Of a stretch of 64,000 bases of DNA, positions 24,727 through 39,300 are shown one piece after another. The notes beneath the pieces were generated by a model, which did not search any database, was not told where the DNA came from, and was given only the letters and a program-made list of their open reading frames with translations. The stretch comes from Calamus simplicifolius (taxonomy: Eukaryota; Streptophyta; Magnoliopsida; Arecales; Arecaceae). The stretch lies in the NCBI GenBank assembly GCA_900491605.1, contig UESW01004378.1, positions 682,316 through 746,315 of the forward strand, given 5' to 3'. The translations under genes and the position numbers were made by a program. Each line of letters opens with the position of its first letter. Positions within the stretch are counted from its first letter, which is position 1.

Positions 24727-26782
24727 TGTTAGTGCGTGCCCTATATCCAATTGGATAAGATGCTAGTTTGTACATATTTCTTTATGAATACAAATCAAAT
24801 TTATTAGTTTCTTTATCTATCCAGGTATTTTTCATATATATTAGATATATTTTACCTGTGAGATAAAGTCCAAAAGAATGCAAATTGTTCATATGGAATT
24901 TGTAACAGAGATTACAAATTGTGAGATCCAAAATTGCACATTATTGTTCGATTCTTTAAACTTCCCTAGTCGATGCGTAGACAGGATTGGACACTGTCGA
25001 ACACCGTTGAGACTAGCACACATTGCATATCTTCATCCTTGTGGTGTGCAGCTGATCTTGCAAGCTGAAGTATGAAGATACTTGGATATGGTGTGTGGAT
25101 GTTCGTTATTGTAACGATACATTGGATGACCCGCACAGAGATCCCATATGGATATTCTATATAGTGTCGATGGTTGATCTTTGATGACGGTGGTGCGAGT
25201 GATCCTTTGACTTGAGATCTTCATTGCACCTTATGTGTGGAATATCATGCTTTGACGATATGCAAACGTCGCTCTAGCCACGGATGGCAAATATGGTATC
25301 GATTGGGTATGATATGAAGCACATGAAGGTGGTGTTTGATCAAGACAGGATTCGTCTCCCTTGATAGAAAGGGTTATATCCCACGGCCACTTAATGGATT
25401 AAATTGACTGTTAAATCCTTGCAAGGTTGAGTTGGAATTTGAAATGGTTTCAAAGTTCTAATTCATATGAGTCAATTTTTCTGAGATCAAGTAAACAAAG
25501 ATCAATTATATGGTTGACACATTCCATACCACTGATTGATCTGGGATATGTGACGAAGGGATTGAATCGTACGGTAACCGTTCATGGACAGGTGTTGATG
25601 ACCACGTCAACAAACCCTTAACACTTGGGTGGTCATGATGCTTTGCTAGAGGCCGCTCATGATCTATAATCATGGATTCTTTGACTTAATCAAAGAGTTG
25701 ATTTGGTTAAAGAATTGACTTGGACAAGGTGTTGATCAAGTCATCCTTAGGGTCAATATTAGGGACATGATTATTACCAACGTGTCAAGGGACCTAATGG
25801 GTCACACGCATTAAGAAGATTTTGGATGAAGTTAAAATGAGAATTAAGTTGGACTTAATTCAAATTAGATAACTAATAAATTAGGATTGAGTTTGACTCA
25901 ATCTTAATGAGAGAACATGAAATTGATGAATAGGATTCATTATAGAGAAAAAAAAATTTTGTGTTCAAAAGAGAGACCTTTTGTACATGGATGTACATAT
26001 GAAATCCATTAATTAGGCTTGATCCATGTGATGGATGGCTTAGATTAATTGAGATTAATAATATAGTATTTAATTGGGTCCATATGATGGCATGATTTGA
26101 TTCATGGAAACCCAATTAAATCGAGGGCTAAGATCGTGCCATGTGGAGGATGGATCCATGCCCATGTGATGGACATGACCCATCTCCACGTCATGGAGGA
26201 GTGAACCCCATGATTTGGGGCATTTTATGAAGCCAAATTTAAGTTGCGACGTTGGTTTCATGGGATAACCAATTTCCTAATTTTTAGGGATGTGGTTTGG
26301 TGGTTGTAATCTTAACATTATCATGATATCAAATATCCTAAATTTGTTAGGATAATTGTTATCAACTTGATAAGGTTGAATGGTTAGGTGGTTGTGATAA
26401 AATCCTTTTTTATGGAACCACATAACCTTCTTTTCATGTATAAAAGGGAGAGAAATACCCCCTTCGAGAGACACACCGAACTCCTCTCTTCTCTCTTTTG
26501 GATGCCTAACACCTCCTTTCTCTCTCTAAAACATTTTTTCTCTCTTAATTGATCAAGATTTGATCTTTTCCCTCGCAATAAGGTTATTTACCGGCTTCAT
26601 CGGGCATCATCCCCAATAAAGAACATATGTATTATCTATTATTATAATCATGTGTTATTTCTTATTAACTGAATCTGTTCCCTGAGGATCATGGGCTTTG
26701 AGAATTTAAATTCATATTTATTTTTATTTTTCGCTGCGTGTTATATGAATTTGATTCATAAAAACATATGAAATTCTCAACA
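24727..26782 (+). mobile_element. Solo LTR, 2056 bp, with perfect 5-bp target duplication
   Basis: It starts TGTTAGTGCG and ends TTCTCAACA, so the termini are inverted (TGTT...AACA). The 5 bp before (24722-24726, CATTC) and after (26783-26787, CATTC) are identical. No primer site, ORF or second LTR lies inside or beside it, so this is a solo LTR left by LTR-LTR recombination. A TATA box (TATAAAA, 26440-26446) sits in the right third; downstream it reads into TC-rich leader-like sequence. The superfamily is unclear: the length fits Ty3 Tekay-type or long Ty1/copia LTRs. Strand is assigned from the TATA box. Confidence 0.85.
26440..26446 (+). promoter_or_regulatory. TATA box of the solo LTR
   Basis: CATGTATAAAAGGGAG, about 340 bp before the LTR end, followed by a CTCTCT-rich stretch. 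Likely the old LTR promoter; whether it is still active is unknown. Confidence 0.55.
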
Positions 26783-26787
26783 CATTC

Positions 26788-29700
26788 CAAATGCTCTAGG
26801 TATATAACATTGAAGAGATTGAAGAAAATCTTGTTGGTCCAGTAGCAAGTGCAACTTTTTATGCATACCATTTTTCCGACCACTCTTAATAGAAATCATT
26901 GGCATAATAACTAACACAAAGTCCAATTCTCAATGAACATGGCCCATGTTACACAGTATCATAAAATTAGCAAACGGTGCTAGCGCTAGAAGATTAACAA
27001 TCAACTATAGCTAGGGAAAAGGTGGCCTTGATAGTTTATGGTGGATTAATACGACTGGGCTGTACAAAAGTGATGCCAGGTATCAGCTAAGAACTATTCA
27101 CTGTACCTGAAGACTTAGGCTGAAGCCTATTGTAGACTTGAAACATGCGTGCAGCTACACCAAAGCCTTGTTAGCAATAGCCCTGGAATGGAATGTTTTT
27201 AATCTTTTATAGACTTTTTGGTGGGGCAACCAAAAAAAAAGGTTAGGTCTTTTATTATTATTATTATTATTATAGTTTTATCAGCTTCAGATTCCAGTGC
27301 TCTCTCATTTGAAAGTTTTAAAGGCATGAAGATAAAAGGTCATCAAAATTGATAACTTGAAGCACCCAAGTCTACTTCACCAAAGTTTTCTTTAAAATGC
27401 TTTTCAAGAACTTCTTTGGGTGGCTTTACCTTGGAAATAAATTCTAGGGAAAGATCCGTAATCAGGTTACATCTTAAACAATCTTAATCATAAGCACAAA
27501 ATATAGCTGGAATCCAAATTTCACGACCAAATTTGTCAGTTTGGACTTTGGATGATCACTTATGCTATACAGAGTGTCAAAATTATATTTTAGTGTTGGA
27601 TAGTTCAAAACATTTTAGCCGTGAATTTTGTTTCTAACTGTTGCTATTCAAACAAGTCAAAAAATATAAAGTAGATTCGATTGAATGCTTGACGCCGAAA
27701 GAGAGACATGGACCAATACTTTGTTGAATCCAAGGAAATTTTATACGAAGCTATGCAAGATGAAAACTTCGACAAAGAAATTCCGTTTGAAAATTAGATT
27801 CCACTTCAGTTATCATGATCAAGATAATGTGAGGCCTTTATCACGCCAGTGATGGCAAATATTCCCAAAAGAACAGCAGGATGTTATTGAATCTAGTATT
27901 TTCAGAAAGGGATTTTCCGTTGCTGGACTTTCAAAAAAATTACAAAAAAAAAAAGAGAAAAAATCTCTTGCTAGCTTCTAGTTGCTTGATCCCGTTGAGT
28001 CCTTGATTGATAAACGATAAATGTCAGAAAGCTAGATGGCATCAAATTAAGTTCTTCCTACCTACAAATGACTCATGTCCACCTAGCTCGCTCCCCTTCT
28101 TTGGCATCTACTATCTCTTTTTTTCTATCGATGATGGAAGGGGAGGCAAGCCAAGTAGCCAACCCAATTCATTGAGAAATTAAAACATAAAGAAAAGGGT
28201 TGAATTATTGGATCAACGCCAAAAGCTACAAGCACCTTAGAGCACGAGGCACCTTAGAGCGAACCAGAATGTCCCAGAAAATAAAAAGTATACCTATATT
28301 TAATGAAGATTGTCCTAGGTTTTATTTTCTTTTCTTCTTTTTCCTCCAACTCTCAAGAACTCGTCAGCGTTATCCATTAACGATATGATACGACAAGCAC
28401 AACACAAAATTTTCAAGGCTTTGTGAAAGAATTGTCAGGTTTCCTCAGCCAACCGATTATGTAGAAGTAAATGCTCGATAGTTTCTAATCACATGAAGAT
28501 TTCCATCGTTTTGGGCATTGCAGTTTTCCACTAAGCTGGTATTGTTTACTATCTCTTGGTTTGCTTTGATATATAAGTGAAAATTATATACCATTCTTTT
28601 CATGATCACTATTTCCATTTGTAAATTCAAGCAAGTTTAGAATTTTGACTAATTCCGGTCATATTATTAAGTTATGCAAGTCATAAATAATAGTTCTGCT
28701 TAAGTAGATGCTATAGAGTCAATCAAAAAAGAAAAGAGAAGAAAATGAAAGAAAAGATAAAATGCATATTCCTCCATTTTCTTTGGCTTAGTAATCCAAT
28801 AAGTCTCTCCACATAAATTTTCATTAAAGATGAATTTCTGGAATCATTTCATAAAGATTGAATTCTTGGTAGAGATGATTAACACTAATTAATATAGTAA
28901 ATGAGGTAAGAAGTTTTCAATATTTATAAGTGCAGCTAAAGTCTAAAATAAAGTTCTACCATCACATTAATAAAGCATTCCTATAAAAGTAAAGTGTATG
29001 AAAACCCTGAATGAGATGTGAGAGCTGAAATAAGCACCAACAGCCTTATATTTCACATATGAATATATTTTTTAACTTTTACAAGCAAAAGAATTTATCA
29101 AGAATAGAGAATGTAATCGAATCTTAAGGTATTCTATATTTTTTATTTTTTTCAATTTAAGATTCATGATCTCTGTTGATTTAAGAGTAAAGAATATAAT
29201 TAATTTTTTAATTTAACTTTATTCGAATAAAACTAAGCCTACTTTTTTATATCTATAAAGAAAATTTTAATATTCATATATTGCAAATCTAAAATTCTAG
29301 TTCTAGTGGCAGACTTAAGATAAAACCCCACCGTTGCACAATACAGTTGGGACAGATTATAAGCAGCGTTATCGATAAAAATTAATTATAGTTACTAGAG
29401 AAAAAAAAAAAAAAGTTAGAGCTATCACATTATTGATTTGAGAAACAAATCTGGATCATCTTTCTAAACCGTAGGGCCTCAAATTTCCTTGGCCTATACG
29501 CTAAATTCGGTCACCCCTTTTACCGGATACGTATAGAGACGGTAAATTCATTTTTTAACTGTGTTTTAATCACTTAATGTTAATTAACTGTAGTTAATGT
29601 TCTGTTTTGGTTGTCACGCATCACCCAAGGTATTTCAATATCTCAATATCTCGTTCATTTTAAAATTTCTTCCACCTTGGCCGAGGTACTGAAGTAGAAT

Positions 29701-30339
29701 CTCTCAGCTTTATTTTAGCGTAAAATTTACAGAGCCGAAGGCCTACAAGACCCTTGACTGAATATGGTCTTTTGGTGTAAATATAGTGGCCGATATCCAA
29801 GTATCTTGGTCGCAGTAAAACGCCATCACATTCTACATCTACTCAGCCAAACATGTGGGATTGGTTCACCTCGGTGATGGGTGCCCACAAATGGCCAGAA
29901 AATCTACTAGTCCAGAGAAAAAGGGGGAAAAAATAATAACAGAAGGCAGTATAGGTTTTTCTCAGCACAAGTGAGTAGAACAATAAAATGATCAAAGGAG
30001 CACCCAGTTTGTTGTCTCAAAGTTTTATGAATTTACTGCACTGTGTTGAGGGTAGATGACCATTGATTATAGGAACCGTTAGATGACTTTGCAGATGGTG
30101 AGACGGGGTGTGCCCTCAATAATGAAAGACAGGCGTTAGTTACCCTGATTTCAAGTTTTTTTTTTTTTTTTTCCTTGAAATCGGACCAATCGGCTCCATC
30201 TTCTATCAGTCTGGGGTGCACCCTTATCATAGCATGCAAAGTCATCCCGACAGCTCCTGCGGTCATCAGTGATCAGACCTTGATGGTCCAATGGCCACTG
30301 AACTGAACCCAAACCCTATTGCCCCTAGTGCTGCTATAT
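26788..30339. other. AT-rich intergenic DNA between solo LTR and CorA-like gene
   Basis: No credible coding region, RNA gene or repeat array beyond short microsatellites (TTA repeat at 27251-27272). The last few hundred bases are likely the 3' UTR of the minus-strand CorA-like gene. Confidence 0.5.
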
Positions 30340-33300
30340 TCAGGCAATAAGAACATATCCTGCTTCAGGTATCATATCTGCAGCTGTTGGGGGCAAATTA
30401 TGCCTTGAGACGCCATCTCTAACCTTTGCATGAGTTTCCGCATCATGCTGGAACATCGACACCAGCTGCTGGAGCTCCAACTTCCTCACCTGAACCTGCT
30501 CTTCAGTGATAGGATTTTGCAACCCAAGATACAGCAACCCAAGCCCAATCAGGATAATTCCTATGAAGAAGAGAATTCCTGTAAACAAGCTAAAAGCGTA
30601 TGGAGTATTCTCGGCCCCTGGTATGCCGTCCACGTTGATTCCAAAAAGACCAGTAATTATGGAAAGAACAAGGCCACAGCCACCAAAAACGGCCAAATTA
30701 TGGGTTATACGGAGGCTTCTATCCTGAATTCATAAACAGTTAGAAAAATTGAGAGAAAAGATTTTCAAGAAACTTAATTTAAAGAAACCCTTGCATCAAT
30801 GTATCACACAGTTCATTGAAAAACATATACTTAAAGATGCATATTAGCTATATACCTGCAACCATGCACGAACTGTGCTCTGCATAACATCCTGAATTGT
30901 AAACAACCGTCCACGAACAGCTTCTTGCTCCTCCAACATTTCTCTTGTACTCTTTTTGATTTCTTCTAGCATATGTTTTGTAGCATTTCCCCTCAAGTGC
31001 TGAAGAAGCTCAAATACAATTTCCTCCCTTGCATGCAATGACCATTTAACTCTAATAACCTGCCTCAAAAGTTTTTACAAATAAGAGTCATCTTTAAAAA
31101 ACAGTGAAAACAGGAGCTATACAAACATAGAATAGGACTTTACCATAGTGCATTAAAATAGTACTATCTAGATCCTAATGTAAGCCAATAGGCTATTCCC
31201 TTGATCAGGACAGAACACAAATCTGTATTGCTACTTGGTGCCATTATTTACTTTGGCAAACTAATTCTGGTTAGAGTCTGAAATAACATTGGAGGCAGCC
31301 TAAATGATAAAGCTTAGAGCATGGTGAACACCAATTAGTTGGGACATTGCTTAGCAGTCATGGTCAGAACTACCTGTAGCTAGCAATAATTAATGATGCT
31401 ATTAATGATTAATGAATGTAACTAATGAAAGCTAGTAATGATTAATGACTGTGAACAATCTGACCCAACAATATCATCTTCAGATGGTCAATAGGAAAAT
31501 CAATGAACCCCTCATACTGTACTTCTTTTTCTTGTTTCAAGTTAACAATCAAAATTTTCACCCGAACCATAAGAAAGGTTTAATTTTAAACAGATTATAT
31601 TTTTCATTCAAACCAAATTTGGCATCAGTAAATGTTACTTCTTTTAGGCTGTATCACAATATTGGATGGAAAATTTCCAAAAATTAGAGGATCAGAGGAC
31701 CATTTGAAAGAACCAATTTAACCATGACACGAGTCCAATTCAGCCACCAACTGAGTTCTGATCGATGCTTAGGAGCTATATCGTCAGCGGCTCTTATAAA
31801 GTCTACCATGATTATAGATCTTGCTATGATAGTATGGTAGATGCGACATTCAGTCATAAGCAGCTGGTTGATATGGCTTGCTACGCTCTTAACAGGGGAC
31901 AAGCATGCAGATTACTCTGTTGCTTCAATTTTTCCTTTTCAACCCTACAGGGACTTTGCCTGCATTGGAACTTCCAGCTTTTCAGGGCCCCAGAGTCAAC
32001 AAAGAAGGATAAAGAAAACAGATCATGCTCTTGGTGGAACGTTGTTAAGGACCTACCCATACATGCTGGTATTAGATTTTTAAACCAATGACCTGGTTTT
32101 GCAAGAGATCCATCTTCACAACTCCATCCACTCTGTAGCAGCATAAACATGGTGTTCCCCAAGACCTATGCTCCAATCTAAGTGGAAGGACTTCAATATT
32201 TGCTCCTGTGCATTTGTGACAATACTCAGTGCAGGTCCAACCCTTTCGTTCCACATATGATAAGTAAACCATATCACATGCTGTCCAGTGGTTTGATATC
32301 TTGATCATATTTTAGTATAATAAGTCATTGACCCTAATCTAGCATGTCTAACATAGGCTCTGCAGATTGTTCATTGAAAAAGGAATTATTATACAATAAT
32401 AAGTGAACCTTGAACAAAGAAAAAAGTCTGATTAGAAAGTGCAGTGTGAATACCTGCGTTGCCAATCTTCTAATTTCTTGGTTTAAAATTATACTGAGTA
32501 GATTCAGATCTTCATGATTTCTCCTGGTCAAAATAGCAATACGTTACTTTGATCGAGACCAGTATGATCAATGTAATGCGAAAATGGAAAAAAAAAAACC
32601 ATCTACAAACTCTACAGGCATGATGCTAATTGAGATGGTAGCATGCCTGCAGAGTTGATTATGTTGCGCATATAACTGAATGCTGTACCTAAGTGTGGCT
32701 CAACAGCTGTTTCTATAATCCAAAAAAAAAAAAGGTACCTGTGTACAAACTTCAACTCAATTTCATCAGCAGCCCCAAAAATATACTTGCGAAACAATCT
32801 GAAGCTTAATCCAAAGGGCACATGTTAGAAATAAGATTTATTTATATGATCAAACTAGTAATATAAAAACTATGCCATGATAAAAACATGATAAAGAAGC
32901 AGATCATGTAACTGGACCTGAGATTCAAAAAGATGTGCTGATCATTTAGAAATTGTGTGGCAGAGAGTGATTCTGCCAAGATATTCTGGTTGATGTGGTG
33001 ATTTGCCTCACCCAGAAAGTACCTGAATTAAAGATTGAATGCTATTCAGGTCTGATCCATTCCATTTACAACTCTCTGTTGGACCATGTCAGGTATGAAG
33101 TCCAAGTCAGGTCTAACTAGATTAAAACCTAACTGCACATATTTGAATTTGAGTTTGAGCAGGGAAGACCAACACCACATCACACTCTGTGTTCAGTGCA
33201 CTGGGCTGACCTCTGTTATTGTTGCCTACTTTAATTTTCTGTTTTCTCCTTTTCTTCTAGGAAAGGATCACTCTCCCTTCTTACACTGGGTGGCTCTTCC

Positions 33301-36300
33301 AACAGGTGGAGCCACTAGTCAATCTACTAATTAAGGCAAAAGATCAATACATAAAGTACAGGATCTACCAAAGACCACAAAATTACGAAGATAGTGAATG
33401 GAAGAGGCATGACATCTTGGAACATTTCTGCAAGAAAACATGTTTATGTTTCTCCAATATTGCAACTAAAATAATAACTATGCTCAGCTTCACAATCTAA
33501 GCAGAGATCTCCTCAATATACCATGTTTCAAAATGAACGAAATCTCCAACCTAGCTTTGTTATAATCAGCCACACAATTTAAGCTAGTGTTCGTCTTTTT
33601 TTTTTTTTGGACTGTTAAATTACTAATATAAAATGACAATACTGAAGGCTATGATTGGGCGATTCCAAGCATGTGTTGGAAAGATTTTTTTTTTCCCTTT
33701 TCTACTCCCTTACATTCACAACCTCATAACGCAAAAGAGTGCTACCAACATATTAAATACATATACATCTCTTGATGGCAAAAAAGAATCCCAAGCCTGG
33801 GATTACATCTTTTAAGTCTGCAGAATAAACTAGTAAAAGCCTTCTTGGTAAATAAGACCATCGATAGGGTAGATATGCATACAGAGAGGAGATGAAGGGA
33901 GAGGATTTTTACTTGAGAATCAATAAAAAGACCAGGAGCAAGTGTCAGCATAAAACAGGGCAAGTGCATTTCAGGGAAGAGCAAAGGATCTAAAGTGGAG
34001 ACTGCTAAAACCCACTAGTACAGTTTTGGAGGAAATGATTGATCAATCAAAAGGGAAAACATAAAAATTCAAGTAAAATTAACAATGGAGGCAAAGAGAA
34101 CAGCATAGCTAGGACAGATGATTGATGAAGGTGAGGTCACGAAAAACTTTCAAGCACCCAAGAATTCTGTCATATTGATTTGAAGGTGAGGTCACGAAAA
34201 ACTTTCAAGCACCCAAGAATTTTGTCATATCATCAACAACTCAGCTTGAAACCCTTGGATGAATCCTATCAGGCTTCAATTGAGGGTTGAAATACTAGTA
34301 CATTACCAGTAAGAGATAGTACCATACCAAAAAACAGCTTGTCTCTCAGTGCAAACACAACAAAAATGAAGTACCATGTGTTAGTGCAGTACAGAGGGGT
34401 GCACCATGGAGTTTCCTTACAAGTACTGTATGGTAAGGCTGATACAAACTAATTTTTAAATCCTTGAGGCTTCAACAATGTCTGAATACTAGTAATAAAG
34501 GCATTCTAAAGATTCTAGAACAAGACACCACAAACTTGACCGGCCAAGTGAGTCCATAATGGACTGATTGGAGGTCAAATAACCATTTAGACAATGCCTA
34601 GAAAGGCACAAATAGGATTCAACAATGGTCATTCACTTTTGAACAAAGAAAAAAAGGCATGTCCTAGTGATGGTTATACACTCCCACCACTGTAGGGTTT
34701 GGGGCAAATTAGATGTATGCAGCCCTATCCTAGCATGTAGGGAGGATCTTCTTTGTTTCAAATCCATGACAGCCATGTCATGATGAAGTAGACTTTCCAT
34801 TGCACCAAGGCCTGACCTCACACTTTGGAATGAATGATTACTAATTAATATAAAGCAAACACTGAACCCAAACGCTTTCCAAGCGTTTTCTTCCTTTTTT
34901 TCCCTTGTAAGTGTGCGCATATTTTTTTCCCCTTCGTTTATGTGAGAAGAGGGGGGGGCAGCCAAATCAGCAGCTGATAAAAAGATGGAGGCTTTTGAAA
35001 AAACTTAAGAGTGATTAGTACAAGCTTGGCATAATATGCACAGATAAGGAAAATCAACTATCACATCTAGCTTTCGAACAAATCACTGTGAAACCACTTG
35101 AATTGAGCATGCTCCAAATAATCAGATGAGCTATTTTGAGTGAACAGAACTGACAAAAGGTATCCTTGATTTCTTGCAATAAAAGGGTCTATTGACTTTG
35201 TAGGGGAAATCAAAGTACACCACAGAACTCAAAGAAACTTGAAAGTCTACGGTTTCTCCAACATCCAGCAAAAATTCCTTATGATACTGTGCTTATTTTG
35301 CTCAATCCCCCCCCCCCCCCCCCAAAATTAATTTGAAGAAATAGTTTAAAATGACAAGAAAAATTTGGATATGCAATTTAAAACTTTCAGTAAAAACAGA
35401 AAATGCATGTGCCAATCTTCAGAATAACAAAAATGCACAATATACATGTCACAACAGTAGTGTAGTCTGGAACAGTAAAAGCATATTACAATGCAAATGG
35501 CGTACATTACAACTAATAGCATATACAACTCATATACAATAGAATGGTGTATATAAACTAAAATAGATAATTATCTGACTTAGCCTTCATCAATGGACAA
35601 GATTCTAAAGAATTGGGATGGAAAATGACTATCATTTGCATAGGCCAATGGAAACAGCTTGGCCTGGTTAACTAGAAAGAATTTTCTTTTAACAATCCAT
35701 GGTAATGATAAAGGTAGAAGTAGACCTAAACTAATATGAACAGAATTAAATTAAAAAAGATATAACTATTTGTAATTTGAGTGTCGACTTAGTCCTGAAT
35801 AGAGTACAGTGGAGGAAGCAGATTCATGTAGCCGACCCCATGTAGTTGGGAAAAGGCTTGGATGAGTTGATTTGAGTTGAGTATATACAGTGGATAAAAG
35901 ACCACGAATGAAAGTATACATTCCTACAATAATAACATTCAAAACAGCCAAATAATTATATCATAGAAGGATTTTCATGCAATCACCATTTTATAATCCA
36001 TAGGCAAGAATTCAAGAGTATTAGGTATACCAAAACTTTAGCTGATTCAAATAATCAATAACAGGAGACTAAAACAACTATATTTACATCACCTGTCATC
36101 CCATCGGGAAAGACGACAAACTAAATGTGCTATAACTTCATGAACTGATTTAGGAGCAGCACTCCCACCAGCAAGAAGAAGTTCCTAAGAAAAAATTGAT
36201 CATTTATGCTTCGTATTGGACAGGTCTTAGAGGGGGAAGTTCATATTCAATGAAACATGGAGTTCAGTAGCTCAATGAACAAGATAGTATGTCGACATGA

Positions 36301-39300
36301 ACATTCTCTTTAAATACCTGAACTTCAGTGATGCCCAGGACATTTATGTTTGAGGCAGAACCTTTGATATGCAATGCAGTTATTAAAAATTTTTGAGATT
36401 GCCATGACCGAAGCACAATGGGGATGTCATCTTCGTCACAAAATGGATCACCAACTGACTGACCCAAAAGTTCAAATAGTAACCCACCTGCAACTCTAAC
36501 CGGAACCTGAAAAGCTAGCACCAGCCATATTCAACTAATTTAAGAGGAATGATAGCATCTAACGAGTGCATAACAAGCTATGCCCCAAAATTATACTAGA
36601 CAAATGTAAATGCATAGCAACAGGGACTTTCTTTTCTTGAAAAAAAAAATACAGATTTGGGTTTTAATCAGCATTCCTTATATCAAGACTACATGAATAT
36701 TCAGTATCCAGTCATCTATGCAAACTTATTTTGATTAATTTGTGGAGCACCATTGCAAGCTGGAAAAAAGAGGAAAAAATAAGTAAGAAAGAAAAATATC
36801 CTCCCATTTTTTAGGCAATTTCTTCGTGCAAGTTTTTTATTTTCCAATTGACAGCTTTCAAATTTGCATTCAATACCATGAAATTTGGTAATGTCTTTTC
36901 CCAAACATTGTTTACTCGATCATCCCCATCATGCTAGGATGTCATATCAAGAAATGATTACTCGATCATTCCCATCATGCTAGGATGTCATATCAACAAA
37001 TGATTGGTTCATAATGTATCATTCTAAAGTTGGATCTCCTTTATATACTAATTCTGCATAGAAGAAATCATGAATGCTGATCAAGTGAAATTTTTGTTAG
37101 TTGTTTGAGGTGATTTTAATCATCACCTCAAAACATCAACAAGCCAAAGAGATGTAGGGCACATCATTTATAAAGTTGGTTAGTTTGGACCAAAACCCAA
37201 AATTTTCCACATTTGACCTATGACAAAAAAGCAAGTAGGACTCATAATTGGGATTTCGGATGCATTATCTCTAAAAAAAATTTCAAATAGGTTAATTTGG
37301 ATCAAAACCCAAAACTTTCTATATTTGGCCTACGAAAAAAAAAAAGGTAAGTAGGGCTTCTAGTTGGAACTTTGAATGTATCATTTTGAAGAAACTGTTA
37401 AATGGATTGACTCGGGCACCAACCCAAAATTGTTTATATTTAAACTTAGACAAAAAAAAGGCAAGTAGGATATGTAGTTGGGACCTTGGTTTTGAAAACC
37501 GGAGCGGACCGGTCGAGAACCGGTCATCAGTCTGGTCCAGTTTTATTATTAAAGTTGACTTTTATATGACTTGGTAGAAATCGAAAAACCCATTGAGCCG
37601 GCCGAGTTCTGAAGAACTGGTCTAACCCCGGTTTTTAAATTTTTAGTTTTTATAAATAAAATTAGGGTTGAATTTTTTTTTGGATTTTTAGTTTTTCACT
37701 TCGGTTTGCACATGAAAATAACCCATATATAGTTTTAAAGATATTTTTTCTATAGTTTTAATGTTATATAAAATTTTCTTGAATAAGTTTTAAAGATATT
37801 TTTCTATAGTTTGATTTATATATTATTATTTTTATATTATTAAAGTAAAAAATTAATTATGATATCATTCAGTTCGACCAAACCGGTTTATCTGATCGAA
37901 CCGGTTGACCCACGACCCAAATATCAAGCCAATTTGTTGTCCGGTTCGATTTTCAAAACATTGATTGGGACTCTGAAGGCAACATCTTGAAGAAATTGTT
38001 AAATGACTTGACTTGAGCACCAACATAAAATTTTTCATGTTTGGACTCCAATAAAAAGGCAGGTAGAGGCCTATAGTTAGGAAGCTAAATGCATTGCATT
38101 TGAGAAAACTGTCAGATAAGTTGACTTGGGCACCAACTTAAAACTTTTCATATCTGGAATATGACAATAAATCAGGCAAGTAAAGCCTATAGTCTGAACA
38201 CTAGATGCATCAGTTTTGCAGAAATCATAAAATATGTTGATTTGGGCGCCAACTTAAAAGTTTTCATATTTGAATCATGACAAAAGCATCAATAAGGGCC
38301 TATGGTTTGAGCATTGAGTTAATTCAGCACCTCAATTCAGCCATTTGGTTCATCCGACTGTACAACTAGGTCAAGATTAGCATATAGATTCGACTAGCAT
38401 GACACCCTTAGCATTAATTGGGTCAACTTTACCAATTAGGTTCAATTAAAAGCCAAATGCAGCATTTTAGATAAATGAGCTAATTTAATTATTAGTAGAA
38501 CTGGGTCAAAATCTTTACAATTGAATCAAATCCAATACTTCAGCTCGATCAACATGCTTAGTTGACATTAATTGAGTCAATCTTAAGTCTTGGGCTTAAC
38601 AAGCAATTACCAACAATTGTGTTAAATCTAAGGTTCGGACTCAAACAGCAAGTTTGATTACCAATGATTGAGCCAAGTGTAACATTCTAGCTTGATCACA
38701 TGGCTCAATTTCAAATCCTCTTTTAGTATGGTTCAGGTATTGAGTTCGATCCTTTTGAACCAAACCCAATTACCGAATAAGTTAAATTCGATACGAATGA
38801 GTTTGAGCCACATATAGGATAAGGTATTGAATATTGAATTAAGGCCATGACATGTGATCAAAAGAAAATAAAGCAATATCTACGATATCAATGGTTAAGT
38901 TGGTTTAAGGTGCCAAATCAAGGTTTTTTGTCTAAAAGATTATGAATTTAAATCACATTCCCAACAAATTGTTTTTTCTTTGCTGATTAAAATTCAAAAG
39001 CATTGGGGGGAGTCTAGATAAAAAGGGAGTCTAAATATGGTAGAGGCCCACATCAAAGGAATTTCTTATAACACTTGTCTTAAAATACCAATCTAAATTC
39101 GAAGGATGAGTAGCATTCCTCTTGTACACCTTCCCCGTAAAATCTCCTTATGCACACCAACACTCCCACAAATCATGCCCCCACCACCTATCGTGCACTA
39201 TCTCACATATCAAAATCTCACCCCACAAATCACGCCCCCATAAATCACATATCAAAATCTCATCCCCAAAAGGAACAAGAAAGAGAGCATTCAAATTTCA

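Larger units (their letters stand above)
33023..36092 (-). other. CorA-like intron 3 (3.1 kb)
   Basis: Non-coding. It contains a 55-bp tandem duplication (34127-34231), a poly-C run (35307-35323) and a fragment resembling the 3' end of a plant non-LTR retrotransposon (about 35800-35882). Confidence 0.8.
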
